This document shows positions 7,258 to 16,111 of a stretch of DNA of 18,971 nt, one piece after another. Where the stretch lies: positions 1-18,971 of the forward strand of contig JAGAZS010000056.1 of assembly GCA_017939945.1 (NCBI GenBank), in the 5' to 3' direction. The notes under the pieces are model-generated. The model worked only from the letters and a program-made list of their open reading frames with translations, made no database searches and was not told the origin of the DNA. This DNA comes from Schwartzia sp. (in: firmicutes). GTDB lineage: Bacteria > Bacillota > Negativicutes > Selenomonadales > Selenomonadaceae. How positions within the stretch are numbered: position 1 is the first letter of the stretch; every line of letters starts with the position of its first letter. A program made the position numbers and the translations under genes.

Positions 7258-7764
7258 TCAATCGAAAAGAGGACGCCATGCGTTGAGAAGATTTTCCATG
7301 TGCCAGCGCGCATTTGCGGGGCTGGTGGACGGGAGCTTCAGAATATGCAAATCGGGGCGAGACAAAAGCAGTTTATTGAATTTTGCAAACGTCGCGTAAG
7401 CTTTGCCTCCGTTTAGCCCGATGGTGCGGATGGCCGGCCATTTTTTTAGGAACTCGGTAAAGTTGTTGGCTTTTACGTTGCGAATGTCGGAGTCAAGGCT
7501 GCCTTCGCGGTCGCAAGTGTCTATGGCGTCCCAGAGCGCGATGTGATGGCGATGCAGCATGGCAATTTTCGCGTCATATTCCGAAGGCGTCTGTTTTTCG
7601 CCCAAGAGTTGCGTCATCAGCGGCCAAAAACGGTTCGCCGGATGGGCGTAATATTCTTGGGCCGCAAGGGACGCCGCGCCGGGCATCGAGCCGAGAACCA
7701 GAATGCGGGAGCGGGAATCCACGCTTGGGAGCAATCCGACGCAGTGCGTGTTGTTTTCTTTCAT
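7258..7764 (-). CDS. DNA-deoxyinosine glycosylase (uracil-DNA glycosylase superfamily, family 6)
   Basis: The 168-aa protein is predicted to excise deaminated bases, mainly hypoxanthine, from DNA to start base excision repair. It shows the superfamily motif GSMPG (25-29), then YYAHPANRFWPLM (38-50), which is characteristic of the hypoxanthine-DNA glycosylase branch (the Asn in NRFW is reported as important there). LWDAIDTCDREGSLDSDI (78-94), GLNGGKA (116-122) and the C-terminal LPSTSPANA loop (144-152) follow. A longer frame starts at 7785, but the ATG at 7764 is preferred because GGAGGG lies at 7772-7777, 7 nt upstream. It has no Fe-S cysteine set, which excludes family 4 and 5 enzymes. Uracil activity is also possible. 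Confidence 0.9.
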   Translation of the reverse strand: MKENNTHCVGLLPSVDSRSRILVLGSMPGAASLAAQEYYAHPANRFWPLMTQLLGEKQTPSEYDAKIAMLHRHHIALWDAIDTCDREGSLDSDIRNVKANNFTEFLKKWPAIRTIGLNGGKAYATFAKFNKLLLSRPDLHILKLPSTSPANARWHMENLLNAWRPLFD

Positions 7765-7789
7765 AAATTTTCCCTCCAATATCAAATTT

Positions 7790-7798
7790 AGTATACCA
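7790..7798 (-). promoter_or_regulatory. Probable extended -10 promoter for the glycosylase gene
   Basis: TGG-TATACT on the minus strand (7790-7798) resembles an extended -10 element about 25 nt upstream of the ATG. No good -35 box is seen. It is divergent from, and close to, the cysE promoter. Confidence 0.5.
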
Positions 7799-7811
7799 CG
7801 TTTTCATTTCC

Positions 7812-7841
7812 TTGACGTTGACGCTTTCGAGGGAATATAAT
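7812..7841 (+). promoter_or_regulatory. Sigma-70 type promoter for cysE
   Basis: TTGACG (7812-7817), an 18-nt spacer and TATAAT (7836-7841) lie just upstream of cysE. The predicted 5' UTR is only about 25 nt, too short for a T-box or riboswitch. Regulation by cysteine, if any, would have to come from a protein repressor. Confidence 0.75.
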
Positions 7842-7872
7842 TTAAGGCAAATATTCGGAAAGGAAGTTTACC

Positions 7873-8829
7873 ATGGGCATTGCCAGAGAAAACGAGATTC
7901 AAAATGTCGTGCGGGAAATCCTGGCCGACTATACTCGGGATCGTGCCATCGACCAGCAGGACGTTTCCACCGAGGTGGATGAGGACGCCGTAATCAATAT
8001 CCTGCAGCAACTGTTGCGCATCCTTTTTCCCGGCTATTACCGCAACCAGACCGCTACACCATATAATATGGAGCGGAGCATGTCTTTCTTTATCGAGGGA
8101 ATTGAGTTTCAGCTCAGTCGCCAGATCGGGGCCGCGCTCTGCGGGCTGCCAGCTTATGCCCCTGTGGACGAGCCTGTCATTCATCGGGAAGCCATGCGGC
8201 TTGCTTTTGCATTTTTGCACCGCATTCCTGCTTTACGGGATATGGTAAACACGGATCTTGAAGCCGCCTTTGACGGCGATCCGGCGGCGAAGAGCATGGA
8301 GGAGATCGTGCTTGCCTATCCGGGGCTTTTGGCGATCACGATTTACCGTATCGCCCATGAGCTTTTTGTTCTGAAGGTGCCGCTGATTCCGCGCATGATG
8401 ACGGAATACGCGCACAGCCGTACCGGCGTGGACATCCATCCCGGTGCGACCATCGGGCGGTATTTTTTCATCGATCACGCGACGGGCGTTGTCATCGGGG
8501 AGACGTCCATTATCGGGGAAAGAGTCAAGCTTTATCAGGGCGTGACCATTGGCGCGCTCTCTACGCGCGGCGGGCAGAAGCTGAAAGGCGTCAAGCGTCA
8601 TCCGACCATCGAGGACAATGTGACGATATATTCGGGCGCTTCGATTCTCGGCGGGGAAACCGTAATCGGGCGGAATTCCGTGATCGGGGGCAACTCTTTT
8701 ATCACACAGTCCATCAGGCCGAATACGAGGGTCAGTATCAAGAATCAGGAGCTTCAGCTTGACGAGCGCGACGGGGAGAACTTCTGCGAGCACGATATTT
8801 CTCCTGGCGCGTGGTTTTATACGATTTGA
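7873..8829 (+). CDS. cysE: Serine O-acetyltransferase
   Basis: This enzyme makes O-acetylserine from serine and acetyl-CoA, the committed step of cysteine synthesis in the cytosol. The 318-aa form has a long N-terminal helical region (1-180) and a C-terminal left-handed beta-helix of hexapeptide repeats. Active-site landmarks are DIHPGATIG (187-195), DHATGVVIGET (201-211, His202) and the RHP motif with His243. The tail past residue 285 is longer than in short Bacillus-type enzymes. The ATG at 7873 follows AAAGGAAG at 7859-7866. No cysK is adjacent; addB follows 70 nt downstream behind a hairpin. Other hexapeptide acetyltransferases lack this combination of helical domain and DHATG motif. Confidence 0.95.
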   Translation: MGIARENEIQNVVREILADYTRDRAIDQQDVSTEVDEDAVINILQQLLRILFPGYYRNQTATPYNMERSMSFFIEGIEFQLSRQIGAALCGLPAYAPVDEPVIHREAMRLAFAFLHRIPALRDMVNTDLEAAFDGDPAAKSMEEIVLAYPGLLAITIYRIAHELFVLKVPLIPRMMTEYAHSRTGVDIHPGATIGRYFFIDHATGVVIGETSIIGERVKLYQGVTIGALSTRGGQKLKGVKRHPTIEDNVTIYSGASILGGETVIGRNSVIGGNSFITQSIRPNTRVSIKNQELQLDERDGENFCEHDISPGAWFYTI

Positions 8830-8838
8830 ACAACGGTT

Positions 8839-8863
8839 CCCCCGGCTGAGAAAAGGCCGGGGG
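8839..8863 (+). terminator. GC-rich hairpin between cysE and addB, weak or partial terminator
   Basis: CCCCCGGC (8839-8846) pairs with GCCGGGGG (8856-8863) around a 9-nt loop. The downstream tract ATAGGTTTATATT is poor in T, so termination may be incomplete. No convincing addB promoter is seen after it, which suggests addBA is at least partly expressed by read-through from cysE. Confidence 0.5.
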
Positions 8864-8899
8864 ATAGGTTTATATTAGATTCCTTTGTGGAGGGAAACG

Positions 8900-11800
8900 A
8901 TGGCGAAGCTGGAATTTGTTTTGGGGCGCGCGGGAACGGGGAAGACCGAGTACTGCCTCCGAGCGATGCGCGATGCGATGGAGCGGGAACCCTTGGGGAA
9001 TCTGCTGCTTCTGGTAGTGCCGGAGCATATGACATACCAGGCGGAACGGGATCTCGTCTCTCGGATGCATGGGCGGGGAATGATGCGGGGCTTCGTATCC
9101 GGTTTTCGTCGACTGGCATGGCGGGCGGCGGGAAAAAGCCGTTTGCCGCGGATGACGGAAATCGGGAAACGTCTGATTCTGAAGAAAATCGTCGGGAAAC
9201 GCGCCGAAGGGCTTTCGGTTCTCGCGCGGGGCGCTGGGCAGCGAGGCTTCACGGCTTCCCTTTCGGAAATGATCGAGGAACTGAAAAGCTATCGGGGCAC
9301 GCCGGAAAGTCTCAAGGAGGCGGCGTCCATTGTCGACGACAGCTATTTAAGTAAAAAGCTGGAAGACCTGGCTTTGCTTTACGGGGATTTTTTACAGGAG
9401 ACCGAAACCCGCTTTGAGGACGCTGAGGATCGCATGACGAATTTGGCGGACGCCGTATTGAAAGGCGGCGAATTTGCGGGAGCGGAAGTTTGGTTTGACG
9501 GCTTCGTATTTTTCAATCCGCAGGAGAAGGAAGTGCTCCGTTCGTTCTTGCAGACGGCGGCTGCGGTGCATATCACGCTCCCGATGGGAAAGGACGTTTC
9601 CGTTCATGAACAGGTTTCGCCCTCAGAGCTTTTCTATCGCGCCGCGCATACGCTCCAAGACCTGAAACGCATGGCGGAGGGAATGGGGTTATCCTATACG
9701 GTGAAAGCGCTGGATGGTCAGCGGCGTTTCGGCGCGGACGCACAGGGAATTGCCGCTGTAGAAAGGGGCTTGTTTGATTTTCCCGTGCGCTCCGAAAAAG
9801 GAGAAAATAGCGCGAGGGGCGTCCATGTCACGGAGGCGGCGACACGGCGGCTGGAAATGGAGGCAGTAGGCGCTGATATCATACGACTGTGCCGTGAGAA
9901 AGGTTTTCGTTGGCGCGATATCGGGATTCTGCTTCGCGACAGCGAGAATTATGGAGAGCTTTTGGAATTTACGCTGAAAGAATACGGGATTCCGTATTTT
10001 ACGGACAGAAAACGGGCGGGCGTTCGCCACCCGCTGGCGGAGTTGGTTCGCTCGGCGCTGGAAACCATGACGGACGGTTGGACTTACGATGCTGTATTTC
10101 GCTGCGTCAAAACGGGCTTGCTGCCGCTGACAAACGACCAGGCGGACATTTTGGAAAACTATGTGCTCGAATTCGGCATTCGCGGTGAAAATAGATGGAA
10201 AAAGGACTGGCCGTATCTGCATCGGCGTGGTTTAGAGCAGGAGGCTGCCGAGGCGTTTCTGAAATCGGTCAACGAGATCCGTCAAAAAACGGCGGAACCG
10301 TTTTTGGCGTTATCGGACGATTTGAAGGCTGACAGCACACGGGAGAAGACGCGCGCACTGTACGATTTTCTCGATAATCTCCATGTGCAGGAAACGCTGG
10401 CTCGCTGGACCCGGGAAGCAGAGGCGTCTGGGAATTTGGAGGAAGCAAAGGAGCACCGCATGATCTGGCAGGCGGTTTCGGAGCTTTTCGACCAGATGGC
10501 GTCCGTCGGCGGCGACGAAAAGATTTCGCTGTCCGATTATGCGGAGATTCTTGCGGATGGGTTGGACGCGCTGGAATTGTCGCTGATTCCACAAAAAATC
10601 GACTCGGTGACGATTGCCGATTTCGACCAGAATAGCTTGAACAATATCCGGGCACTTTATGTTTTGGGTGCAAACGACGGCGTCATGCCTAGACGTCCGT
10701 CGCCGGGAGGTATTCTTTCGGACGCGGACCGCGCGCTGCTCGCCGCAAAAAAGGATGTGGTGCGGCTGGAGCTCGCGAAAACTGCTGAGGAGGAAAGCTG
10801 CGGCGAGAATTATCTTTTGTATCACGGCTTTACGGAAGCGCGGGATTATCTTTGGGTATCGTATGCGCTGGCAGACAGCGAGGGAAAAGGCGTCGGACGC
10901 TCGTCCGTCGTCACGCGCCTGCTGAATCTCCTGCCTTCCGTCGAGCTTGACAGTGTCCCGTTGGAGGGCATGACACGGGAACAGGAGAAAAAGTTTTTGT
11001 TCTCGACGGGAAATCGTGCCGTGTCTCGTCTTGTTCCCCTGCTCCGGGAATATGTTGCGCTTCCCGGCGAGAACGGGCGCGGTTCCTGGGGACAAGTATA
11101 CAACTGGGCCGTCAGCAATGTCCCCGAACGTTTGTCGGTAATCCGTCAGGGTCTTTTCGCAAATGAAATGGAATCGAAGCTTCCGCCGCTTCTGGCGAAA
11201 CGTATTTTTACGCGGGGCAATAAATTGTCCGGAAGCGTGACGCGGTTCGAGCGGTATTACAAATGTCCCTTCTGGCATTTCGCGCAAAACGGTCTCCGGC
11301 TCGAAGAACGGGCGGAATATGATTTCCGTCCGCTGGAACTGGGAACGCTGCTTCATGGCGTGATGCGCAGTTTCGGGGAAAAGATGCGGCAGGAAAAGCG
11401 CCCGTGGTCGAGCACTTCGGCCGACGAACGCAGGGAGTTTGTGCAGGGGGCGATGGCGGACGCTACTTCCGATACGCGAAATGCGATCCTTGCCAGCACG
11501 GCGCAGTATCAGGACCTTGCTGCGCGTATTGGCGACACGGCGGAAAGCTCGCTTTCGCGTCTTTCGGACTGGAATGGCGCCAGCGGATTTGTTCCCCGCT
11601 ATTTCGAGCTTTCCTTTGGCGAAGGGACATGGGCGGGAGAACTGATGGCGTGGACAATTCCCGGCAGCGACGTAAAGCTGGACATCACCGGACAGATTGA
11701 CCGCATCGATTGCGGGGAAGTAGATAATGAGACGGGCGAGAAGCAGCCGTATTTTCTTGTCGTCGATTACAAGACCGGCGATGAGAAATTGTCGTTGCCG

Positions 11801-12373
11801 GAGGTTTATTACGGACTGCGGCTCCAGCTTTTGACATATATGGAGGCCGCGAGGCGGTTTTTGGCGAAACGAGCAAAGGGCGAACCGCTTCCCGCAGGGG
11901 TGCTGTATTGCATGCTGAAAAATCCCACTTTGAGCGGCGGCAAAATGAGCCGCGAGGAGGCGGAAAAGGCGTTGCTTGACACGCTCCGCATGAAGGGATG
12001 GCTGCTTGGCGACGCGAAGGTTATACGGACCATCGACGAAAGCAATCAATATCTCTGCGTCAAATTGAAGGGTGACGGGGAAATCGACGGGCATAACAAG
12101 AGCAGCGTCAAGGCGGAGAAGGAATTTGAAGCGCTGGCGGCGCACACGATGGAAAAACTCCGGGAGGCGGGAGCAAAGGTGCTTTCGGGCGACGTCGAAA
12201 TTGCCCCGTTTTTTGTGAAAGGTAAAAGCGCCTGTACCTATTGTCCCTATGGCGACGTCTGCGGTTTCGATCTGAAGCTGGGACAATTCGAGTATCGCGA
12301 GCTTGACGATACGATTGCGTTTATGCAGGAAATGGAACGAAAGGAGGGGAACGTGAATGGGCAAGGAGAATAA
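8900..12373 (+). CDS. addB: ATP-dependent helicase/nuclease subunit AddB
   Basis: AddB pairs with AddA to process double-strand DNA ends for RecA-dependent repair; it contributes the Chi-recognition scaffold and the 5' strand nuclease. The 1157-aa product has a Walker A GRAGTGKT (9-16), a degenerate helicase core and a C-terminal PD-(D/E)XK nuclease with VVDYKTG (Asp956, Lys958) and LRLQLLTY. Four cysteines for the 4Fe-4S staple are present at 789, 1112, 1115 and 1121, spaced as in Bacillus subtilis AddB. The ATG at 8900 is preferred over the TTG at 8885 because GGAGGG (8889-8894) sits just upstream and the family begins close to its Walker A motif. The gene overlaps addA by 17 bp. Confidence 0.97.
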   Translation: MAKLEFVLGRAGTGKTEYCLRAMRDAMEREPLGNLLLLVVPEHMTYQAERDLVSRMHGRGMMRGFVSGFRRLAWRAAGKSRLPRMTEIGKRLILKKIVGKRAEGLSVLARGAGQRGFTASLSEMIEELKSYRGTPESLKEAASIVDDSYLSKKLEDLALLYGDFLQETETRFEDAEDRMTNLADAVLKGGEFAGAEVWFDGFVFFNPQEKEVLRSFLQTAAAVHITLPMGKDVSVHEQVSPSELFYRAAHTLQDLKRMAEGMGLSYTVKALDGQRRFGADAQGIAAVERGLFDFPVRSEKGENSARGVHVTEAATRRLEMEAVGADIIRLCREKGFRWRDIGILLRDSENYGELLEFTLKEYGIPYFTDRKRAGVRHPLAELVRSALETMTDGWTYDAVFRCVKTGLLPLTNDQADILENYVLEFGIRGENRWKKDWPYLHRRGLEQEAAEAFLKSVNEIRQKTAEPFLALSDDLKADSTREKTRALYDFLDNLHVQETLARWTREAEASGNLEEAKEHRMIWQAVSELFDQMASVGGDEKISLSDYAEILADGLDALELSLIPQKIDSVTIADFDQNSLNNIRALYVLGANDGVMPRRPSPGGILSDADRALLAAKKDVVRLELAKTAEEESCGENYLLYHGFTEARDYLWVSYALADSEGKGVGRSSVVTRLLNLLPSVELDSVPLEGMTREQEKKFLFSTGNRAVSRLVPLLREYVALPGENGRGSWGQVYNWAVSNVPERLSVIRQGLFANEMESKLPPLLAKRIFTRGNKLSGSVTRFERYYKCPFWHFAQNGLRLEERAEYDFRPLELGTLLHGVMRSFGEKMRQEKRPWSSTSADERREFVQGAMADATSDTRNAILASTAQYQDLAARIGDTAESSLSRLSDWNGASGFVPRYFELSFGEGTWAGELMAWTIPGSDVKLDITGQIDRIDCGEVDNETGEKQPYFLVVDYKTGDEKLSLPEVYYGLRLQLLTYMEAARRFLAKRAKGEPLPAGVLYCMLKNPTLSGGKMSREEAEKALLDTLRMKGWLLGDAKVIRTIDESNQYLCVKLKGDGEIDGHNKSSVKAEKEFEALAAHTMEKLREAGAKVLSGDVEIAPFFVKGKSACTYCPYGDVCGFDLKLGQFEYRELDDTIAFMQEMERKEGNVNGQGE

Positions 12374-15300
12374 CGCGCCGTCTTCGGGACAGCTTCGCGC
12401 CATCACGGAGAGCGGCCGCAATCTGCTCGTTTCGGCGGCGGCAGGATCGGGCAAGACGTACACGCTGGTGGAGCGGATCGTCCAAAACATCATCGCAGGG
12501 AAATATCGCATTGACGAGCTTCTGGTCGTCACTTTCACAAACGCTGCGGCGGCGGAAATGCGCGAGCGTATCGAAAAGAAGCTGACGGACGAACTGGAAA
12601 ATCACCCGGAGCTTACCCTTCAGCTCGTGCTGCTTTCCAACGCTTCAATTTCCACGTTGCACTCTTTTTGCCAGCGGCTGATTCGTGAAAACTTCACGGC
12701 AATCGACGTCGATCCGAAATTCCGCCTGCTCAATGAGCAGGAAAGAGAATTGATCCGGCAGCGTGTAGTCCGGGAGTTGTTCGAGCGGAAATATGAAGAG
12801 CAGGACGCGGATTTTCTGCGCTTTGCCAGGAGTTACGGCTCGGACCGCGACGATACGGCTCTTTACAAAATGGTGCTGGATTTGCATACATTCGCGGAAA
12901 GCCAGCCGGACCCTGAAGCATGGATTGCCGGTATTGCCGCGCGCGTTCCCCAATGGGGGCAAGGAGCCATAGAGCAGACTGATTGGTATCCGTATCTGAG
13001 GGACAAAATTGTTCGGACTTTGACGGCGTGCAAGGATGCCGCTCGGTACTTCTCTGATCAGGCGCTGGCTGAAGGCATTTCTAAATATGATGAAATTTTC
13101 ACGAACGATTGGGATTTGGCGGAGAATCTTTCCCGAGCGGCGGCGACGGGATCGTGGGAAACTATGCGGAAAGCTTTTTCGGAGATGCCTTCCAAATTTC
13201 CGCCGCTCACAAAGCCGAAAGGGATGAAGTTGGATAAAGAAACAGTCGCGTTTTACTCAGACGGGCGCAAGGATCAAATCAAGGGACCGCTGAAAGAACT
13301 GAAGGACGCATATTTTTCCGAAACGGAGGAATCCCTGCTTGCGGATTTGCGGGTTTCCGGCGCCGAGACGGCAGAGCTTTGCCGCCTTACGATGGATTTT
13401 ATGGAAGCTTTTGACGCGGCGAAGCGGAAAAAAACAGCGCTGGACTTCGGCGATCTGGAGCATTTTGCCCTTGCCGTGTTGAATCGGGATGAAACTTTGA
13501 CCGCAATCAAAAAACGCTACAAGGAAATCATGGTGGACGAGTATCAGGACACGAACGGTGTTCAGGAGGCGATTCTCGGGAAAATCACGGACGGGCGCAA
13601 TCTCTTCATGGTCGGCGACGTCAAGCAGAGCATCTATCGATTCCGTCTTGCCGACCCGACATTGTTTACCGAAAAGCAGAACGATTATCGGATGCATGGG
13701 GAACACGGCGAGTGCATCGAGCTCAGCGAAAATTACAGGAGTCGGAAAGAAGTGCTGTCGGCGGTCAATTTCCTTTTTTCCCAGTTGATGATTGCTCCGG
13801 AAACAGAGCTTTCGTATGACGAGCGCGCAGCTCTGTATTCGAAGGCCGATTATCCTGCGACGGACAAGAAGAGCTTCGCGGGGGCGCCGGTGGAATTGCT
13901 GCTGGTCGCGAATGACGATGAAACCGGGGACGACGAAAAGGAAGAATTGCGGGGCTTCGAGGCCGAAGCGCAAATTGTCGCCCAAAAGCTTCGCGAGTTG
14001 AAGGACAGCGGCGTTTTCGTCTACGACAAGGACAAGAAAGAATACCGTCCTATCCGCTGGCAGGATATGGCCGTGCTTTTGCGCGCGGTAAAGGGAAAAG
14101 CGCAGATCCTTTTGGAAAAGCTTCGAGCTCACGACATTCCCGCTTACGCCGAAGCGGACGCGGGCTATTTCGAGGAAAAGGAAGTGAGCCTTGTTCTCGC
14201 GCTGTTAGCAGTTATCGACAATGCTCATCAGGATATTCCGTTGGCGGCGGTGCTTCATTCGATGGTTGGGGGCATGACGGCGGCGGATTTGACGGAAATT
14301 CGCATTGACGCCGACGATGCGGCGGATTTTTACACGGCGCTTTCCGCGAAGGCCGAAACAGACGCGAACGGAAAAGCGGCGCGGTTTTTGGAAAAACTGG
14401 GCAAGTGGCGGAAGCTGTCGCGGCGCGTCGGCGTTCCGGAGCTGCTTTGGCAGCTCTACCGTGATACGGGCTATTACGATTACGTCGGGGCGCAGCCCGG
14501 CGGTCTCGTGCGGCAGGCCAATCTCCGCATGCTGGTGGATAGGGCCGCCGACTATGAAAAGACGAATTTTCGCGGACTTTTCCGCTTTTTGAAATTCGTC
14601 CGTCAGATGAAGGAGCGCGACACCGATCTTTCCGTTGCGCGTACACTCGGGGAAAAAGAAGACGTAGTCCGTATCATGACCGTGCATAAAAGCAAGGGAC
14701 TGGAATTTCCCGTCGTCGTGCTCGCGGATTTGTCCAAGAAGCTAAATTTCCAGGATGTGCAGAAAAAGGTTTTGGTCCATAATAATCTGGGAATCGGCAT
14801 GTACTGTACGCAAACAGAGGGAACGCTGGCTTGGCAGTATCCGACCATCGCGTGGCGTGCTATGAAGGAAGCAATCCAGAACGAGGCGAGGGCGGAGGAA
14901 CTTCGAGTCCTTTATGTGGCAATGACGCGGGCGAGAGAAAAGCTGATTCTCGTCGGCAATGTCAAATCCTCCGGCGAGAAATGCGCGAAAGCATGGTGCC
15001 GTTATACGGAGCGAAAAGAAACTGCGCTTCCGGGGCATGCTGTGCTCGGCGCGAAAAATTGGCTGGATTGGATTGGGACGGCTGTGGCGCGGGATGAGAC
15101 GGCAGGGGAAAAGCTTCGGGACGTAGCGGGCGTTTCGGATCTGCCGCAGATTGATTATCCTTCGGAAAAATTCGGAAAGCCGGAGTTTGAGCTGCAGTTT
15201 GTATGTGCGCCTTCGACAAAAGCAGAGGAAGAAACAGAGGGAATTGTCGATGAATGGATGGATTGCATCCAGAAGCTGGAGCCGCTTCCCGTATCGGAAA

Positions 15301-16022
15301 ACAGTGAAAGGGCTGCAGCGTTGTCCTGGATCTATGGCCATTATACGGATATCCCGGCAAAAGTGACCGTTACGGAAATCAAACGCCGCTCTGAGGAACT
15401 GGAGGATTTCGCACCTGTTGCTCCATTGGGGGAGAAAGCATTGGAAGATAGTGCGGACGATATTGAAAGGGACTTCCCACCGCCCGAATTCCTGCAGGCA
15501 GAAGAAATCAAAACAGGCGGCGTCGTTTTCGGGACGCTGATGCACGGCGTCATGCAAAATCTGCGGCTGGACGGTTCGCTGGACGAAGCGGATATCGAAA
15601 ACCAACTGGACGCTTTTGTGAAGGATGGGATATTGACCGAGGAGGAAGGGCGCGCCGTGAACGTCCCGCCGATTGCGAAATTCTTCGCTTCGCCGATCGG
15701 ACTTCGGATGAAAGCCGCGAAACGGTGTTGGCGCGAGCAGCCGTTCAGCTTGATGATTCCTGCCTCCGAGATGGAGCCGAAGGCGTCCGGACAGGACGAA
15801 ATCTTCTTGCAGGGAACGATCGACGTGTTTTTCGAGGACGCGGAGGGGCATATCGTATTGCTTGACTACAAGACGGATCGCGGCACGACGCCGGAACTGA
15901 TACGAAAACACTATCAAAAGCAGCTCGATTTATATGCGCGCGCCATCGAAACAATCACGGGCATGAAGGTCGACGAGAAATATATTTATCGCTTGTCCGA
16001 CGGCAGTACAGTTGCTATGTAA
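12357..16022 (+). CDS. addA: ATP-dependent helicase/nuclease subunit AddA
   Basis: AddA is the 3'-5' motor and 3' strand nuclease of the AddAB end-processing complex. The 1221-aa product shows UvrD-type motifs: AAGSGKT (28-34), DEYQDTN (394-400), GDVKQSIYRFR (420-430), MTVHKSKGLEF (774-784) and LYVAMTRARE (852-861). The C-terminal nuclease has LLDYKTD (Asp1170, Lys1172) and YQKQLDLYARA. The N-terminal Q-motif region reads SSGQLRAI, without the Trp-Thr usually found before the Gln. The ATG at 12357 lies within the addB end and follows AAGGAGGGG at 12341-12349 (7-nt gap). Overlap with addB implies coupled translation. Length and all catalytic motifs are intact, so the complex should be functional. 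Confidence 0.98.
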   Translation: MGKENNAPSSGQLRAITESGRNLLVSAAAGSGKTYTLVERIVQNIIAGKYRIDELLVVTFTNAAAAEMRERIEKKLTDELENHPELTLQLVLLSNASISTLHSFCQRLIRENFTAIDVDPKFRLLNEQERELIRQRVVRELFERKYEEQDADFLRFARSYGSDRDDTALYKMVLDLHTFAESQPDPEAWIAGIAARVPQWGQGAIEQTDWYPYLRDKIVRTLTACKDAARYFSDQALAEGISKYDEIFTNDWDLAENLSRAAATGSWETMRKAFSEMPSKFPPLTKPKGMKLDKETVAFYSDGRKDQIKGPLKELKDAYFSETEESLLADLRVSGAETAELCRLTMDFMEAFDAAKRKKTALDFGDLEHFALAVLNRDETLTAIKKRYKEIMVDEYQDTNGVQEAILGKITDGRNLFMVGDVKQSIYRFRLADPTLFTEKQNDYRMHGEHGECIELSENYRSRKEVLSAVNFLFSQLMIAPETELSYDERAALYSKADYPATDKKSFAGAPVELLLVANDDETGDDEKEELRGFEAEAQIVAQKLRELKDSGVFVYDKDKKEYRPIRWQDMAVLLRAVKGKAQILLEKLRAHDIPAYAEADAGYFEEKEVSLVLALLAVIDNAHQDIPLAAVLHSMVGGMTAADLTEIRIDADDAADFYTALSAKAETDANGKAARFLEKLGKWRKLSRRVGVPELLWQLYRDTGYYDYVGAQPGGLVRQANLRMLVDRAADYEKTNFRGLFRFLKFVRQMKERDTDLSVARTLGEKEDVVRIMTVHKSKGLEFPVVVLADLSKKLNFQDVQKKVLVHNNLGIGMYCTQTEGTLAWQYPTIAWRAMKEAIQNEARAEELRVLYVAMTRAREKLILVGNVKSSGEKCAKAWCRYTERKETALPGHAVLGAKNWLDWIGTAVARDETAGEKLRDVAGVSDLPQIDYPSEKFGKPEFELQFVCAPSTKAEEETEGIVDEWMDCIQKLEPLPVSENSERAAALSWIYGHYTDIPAKVTVTEIKRRSEELEDFAPVAPLGEKALEDSADDIERDFPPPEFLQAEEIKTGGVVFGTLMHGVMQNLRLDGSLDEADIENQLDAFVKDGILTEEEGRAVNVPPIAKFFASPIGLRMKAAKRCWREQPFSLMIPASEMEPKASGQDEIFLQGTIDVFFEDAEGHIVLLDYKTDRGTTPELIRKHYQKQLDLYARAIETITGMKVDEKYIYRLSDGSTVAM

Positions 16023-16036
16023 ATATTTTTTTGAGC

Positions 16037-16076
16037 AACAGAAGCGAGGTGCAAAATTTTGCACCTCGCTTCTGTT
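16037..16076. repeat. 40-bp perfect palindrome between addA and the AAA+ gene
   Basis: The left arm AACAGAAGCGAGGTGCAAAA (16037-16056) is the exact reverse complement of 16057-16076, with no spacer. It begins 14 nt after the addA stop and ends at the first base of a putative -10 box for the next gene. As RNA it could be the addA terminator, with stem GCGAGGTGC/GCACCTCGC and a poor tail TTCTGTT. As DNA it could be an operator for a dimeric regulator. The structure is certain; its role is not. Confidence 0.85.
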
Positions 16077-16081
16077 ATGAT
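16073..16081 (+). promoter_or_regulatory. Putative extended -10 promoter for the AAA+ gene
   Basis: TGT-TATGAT (16073-16081) resembles an extended -10 element about 30 nt upstream of the ATG at 16112. No clear -35 box is present; that position falls inside the palindrome. If real, a protein bound to the palindrome would block this promoter. Confidence 0.4.
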
Positions 16082-16111
16082 GAATATGAACAGAACAGGA
16101 GGTGTTGCACG

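Noticed and set aside
10310..12538. A 742-codon open frame on the minus strand opposite addB
   Set aside because: It lies antisense to the fully supported addB and the addA start, has no recognisable domain and a composition typical of a shadow frame in GC-rich third positions.
14742..15917. A 391-codon open frame on the minus strand opposite addA
   Set aside because: Antisense to the AddA helicase and nuclease motifs, with no plausible domain or start signal.
16031..16111. A 27-residue N-terminal extension of the AAA+ protein from a TTG at 16031
   Set aside because: It reads through the palindrome, lacks a ribosome binding site, and the ATG at 16112 has a strong AGGAGGTG.
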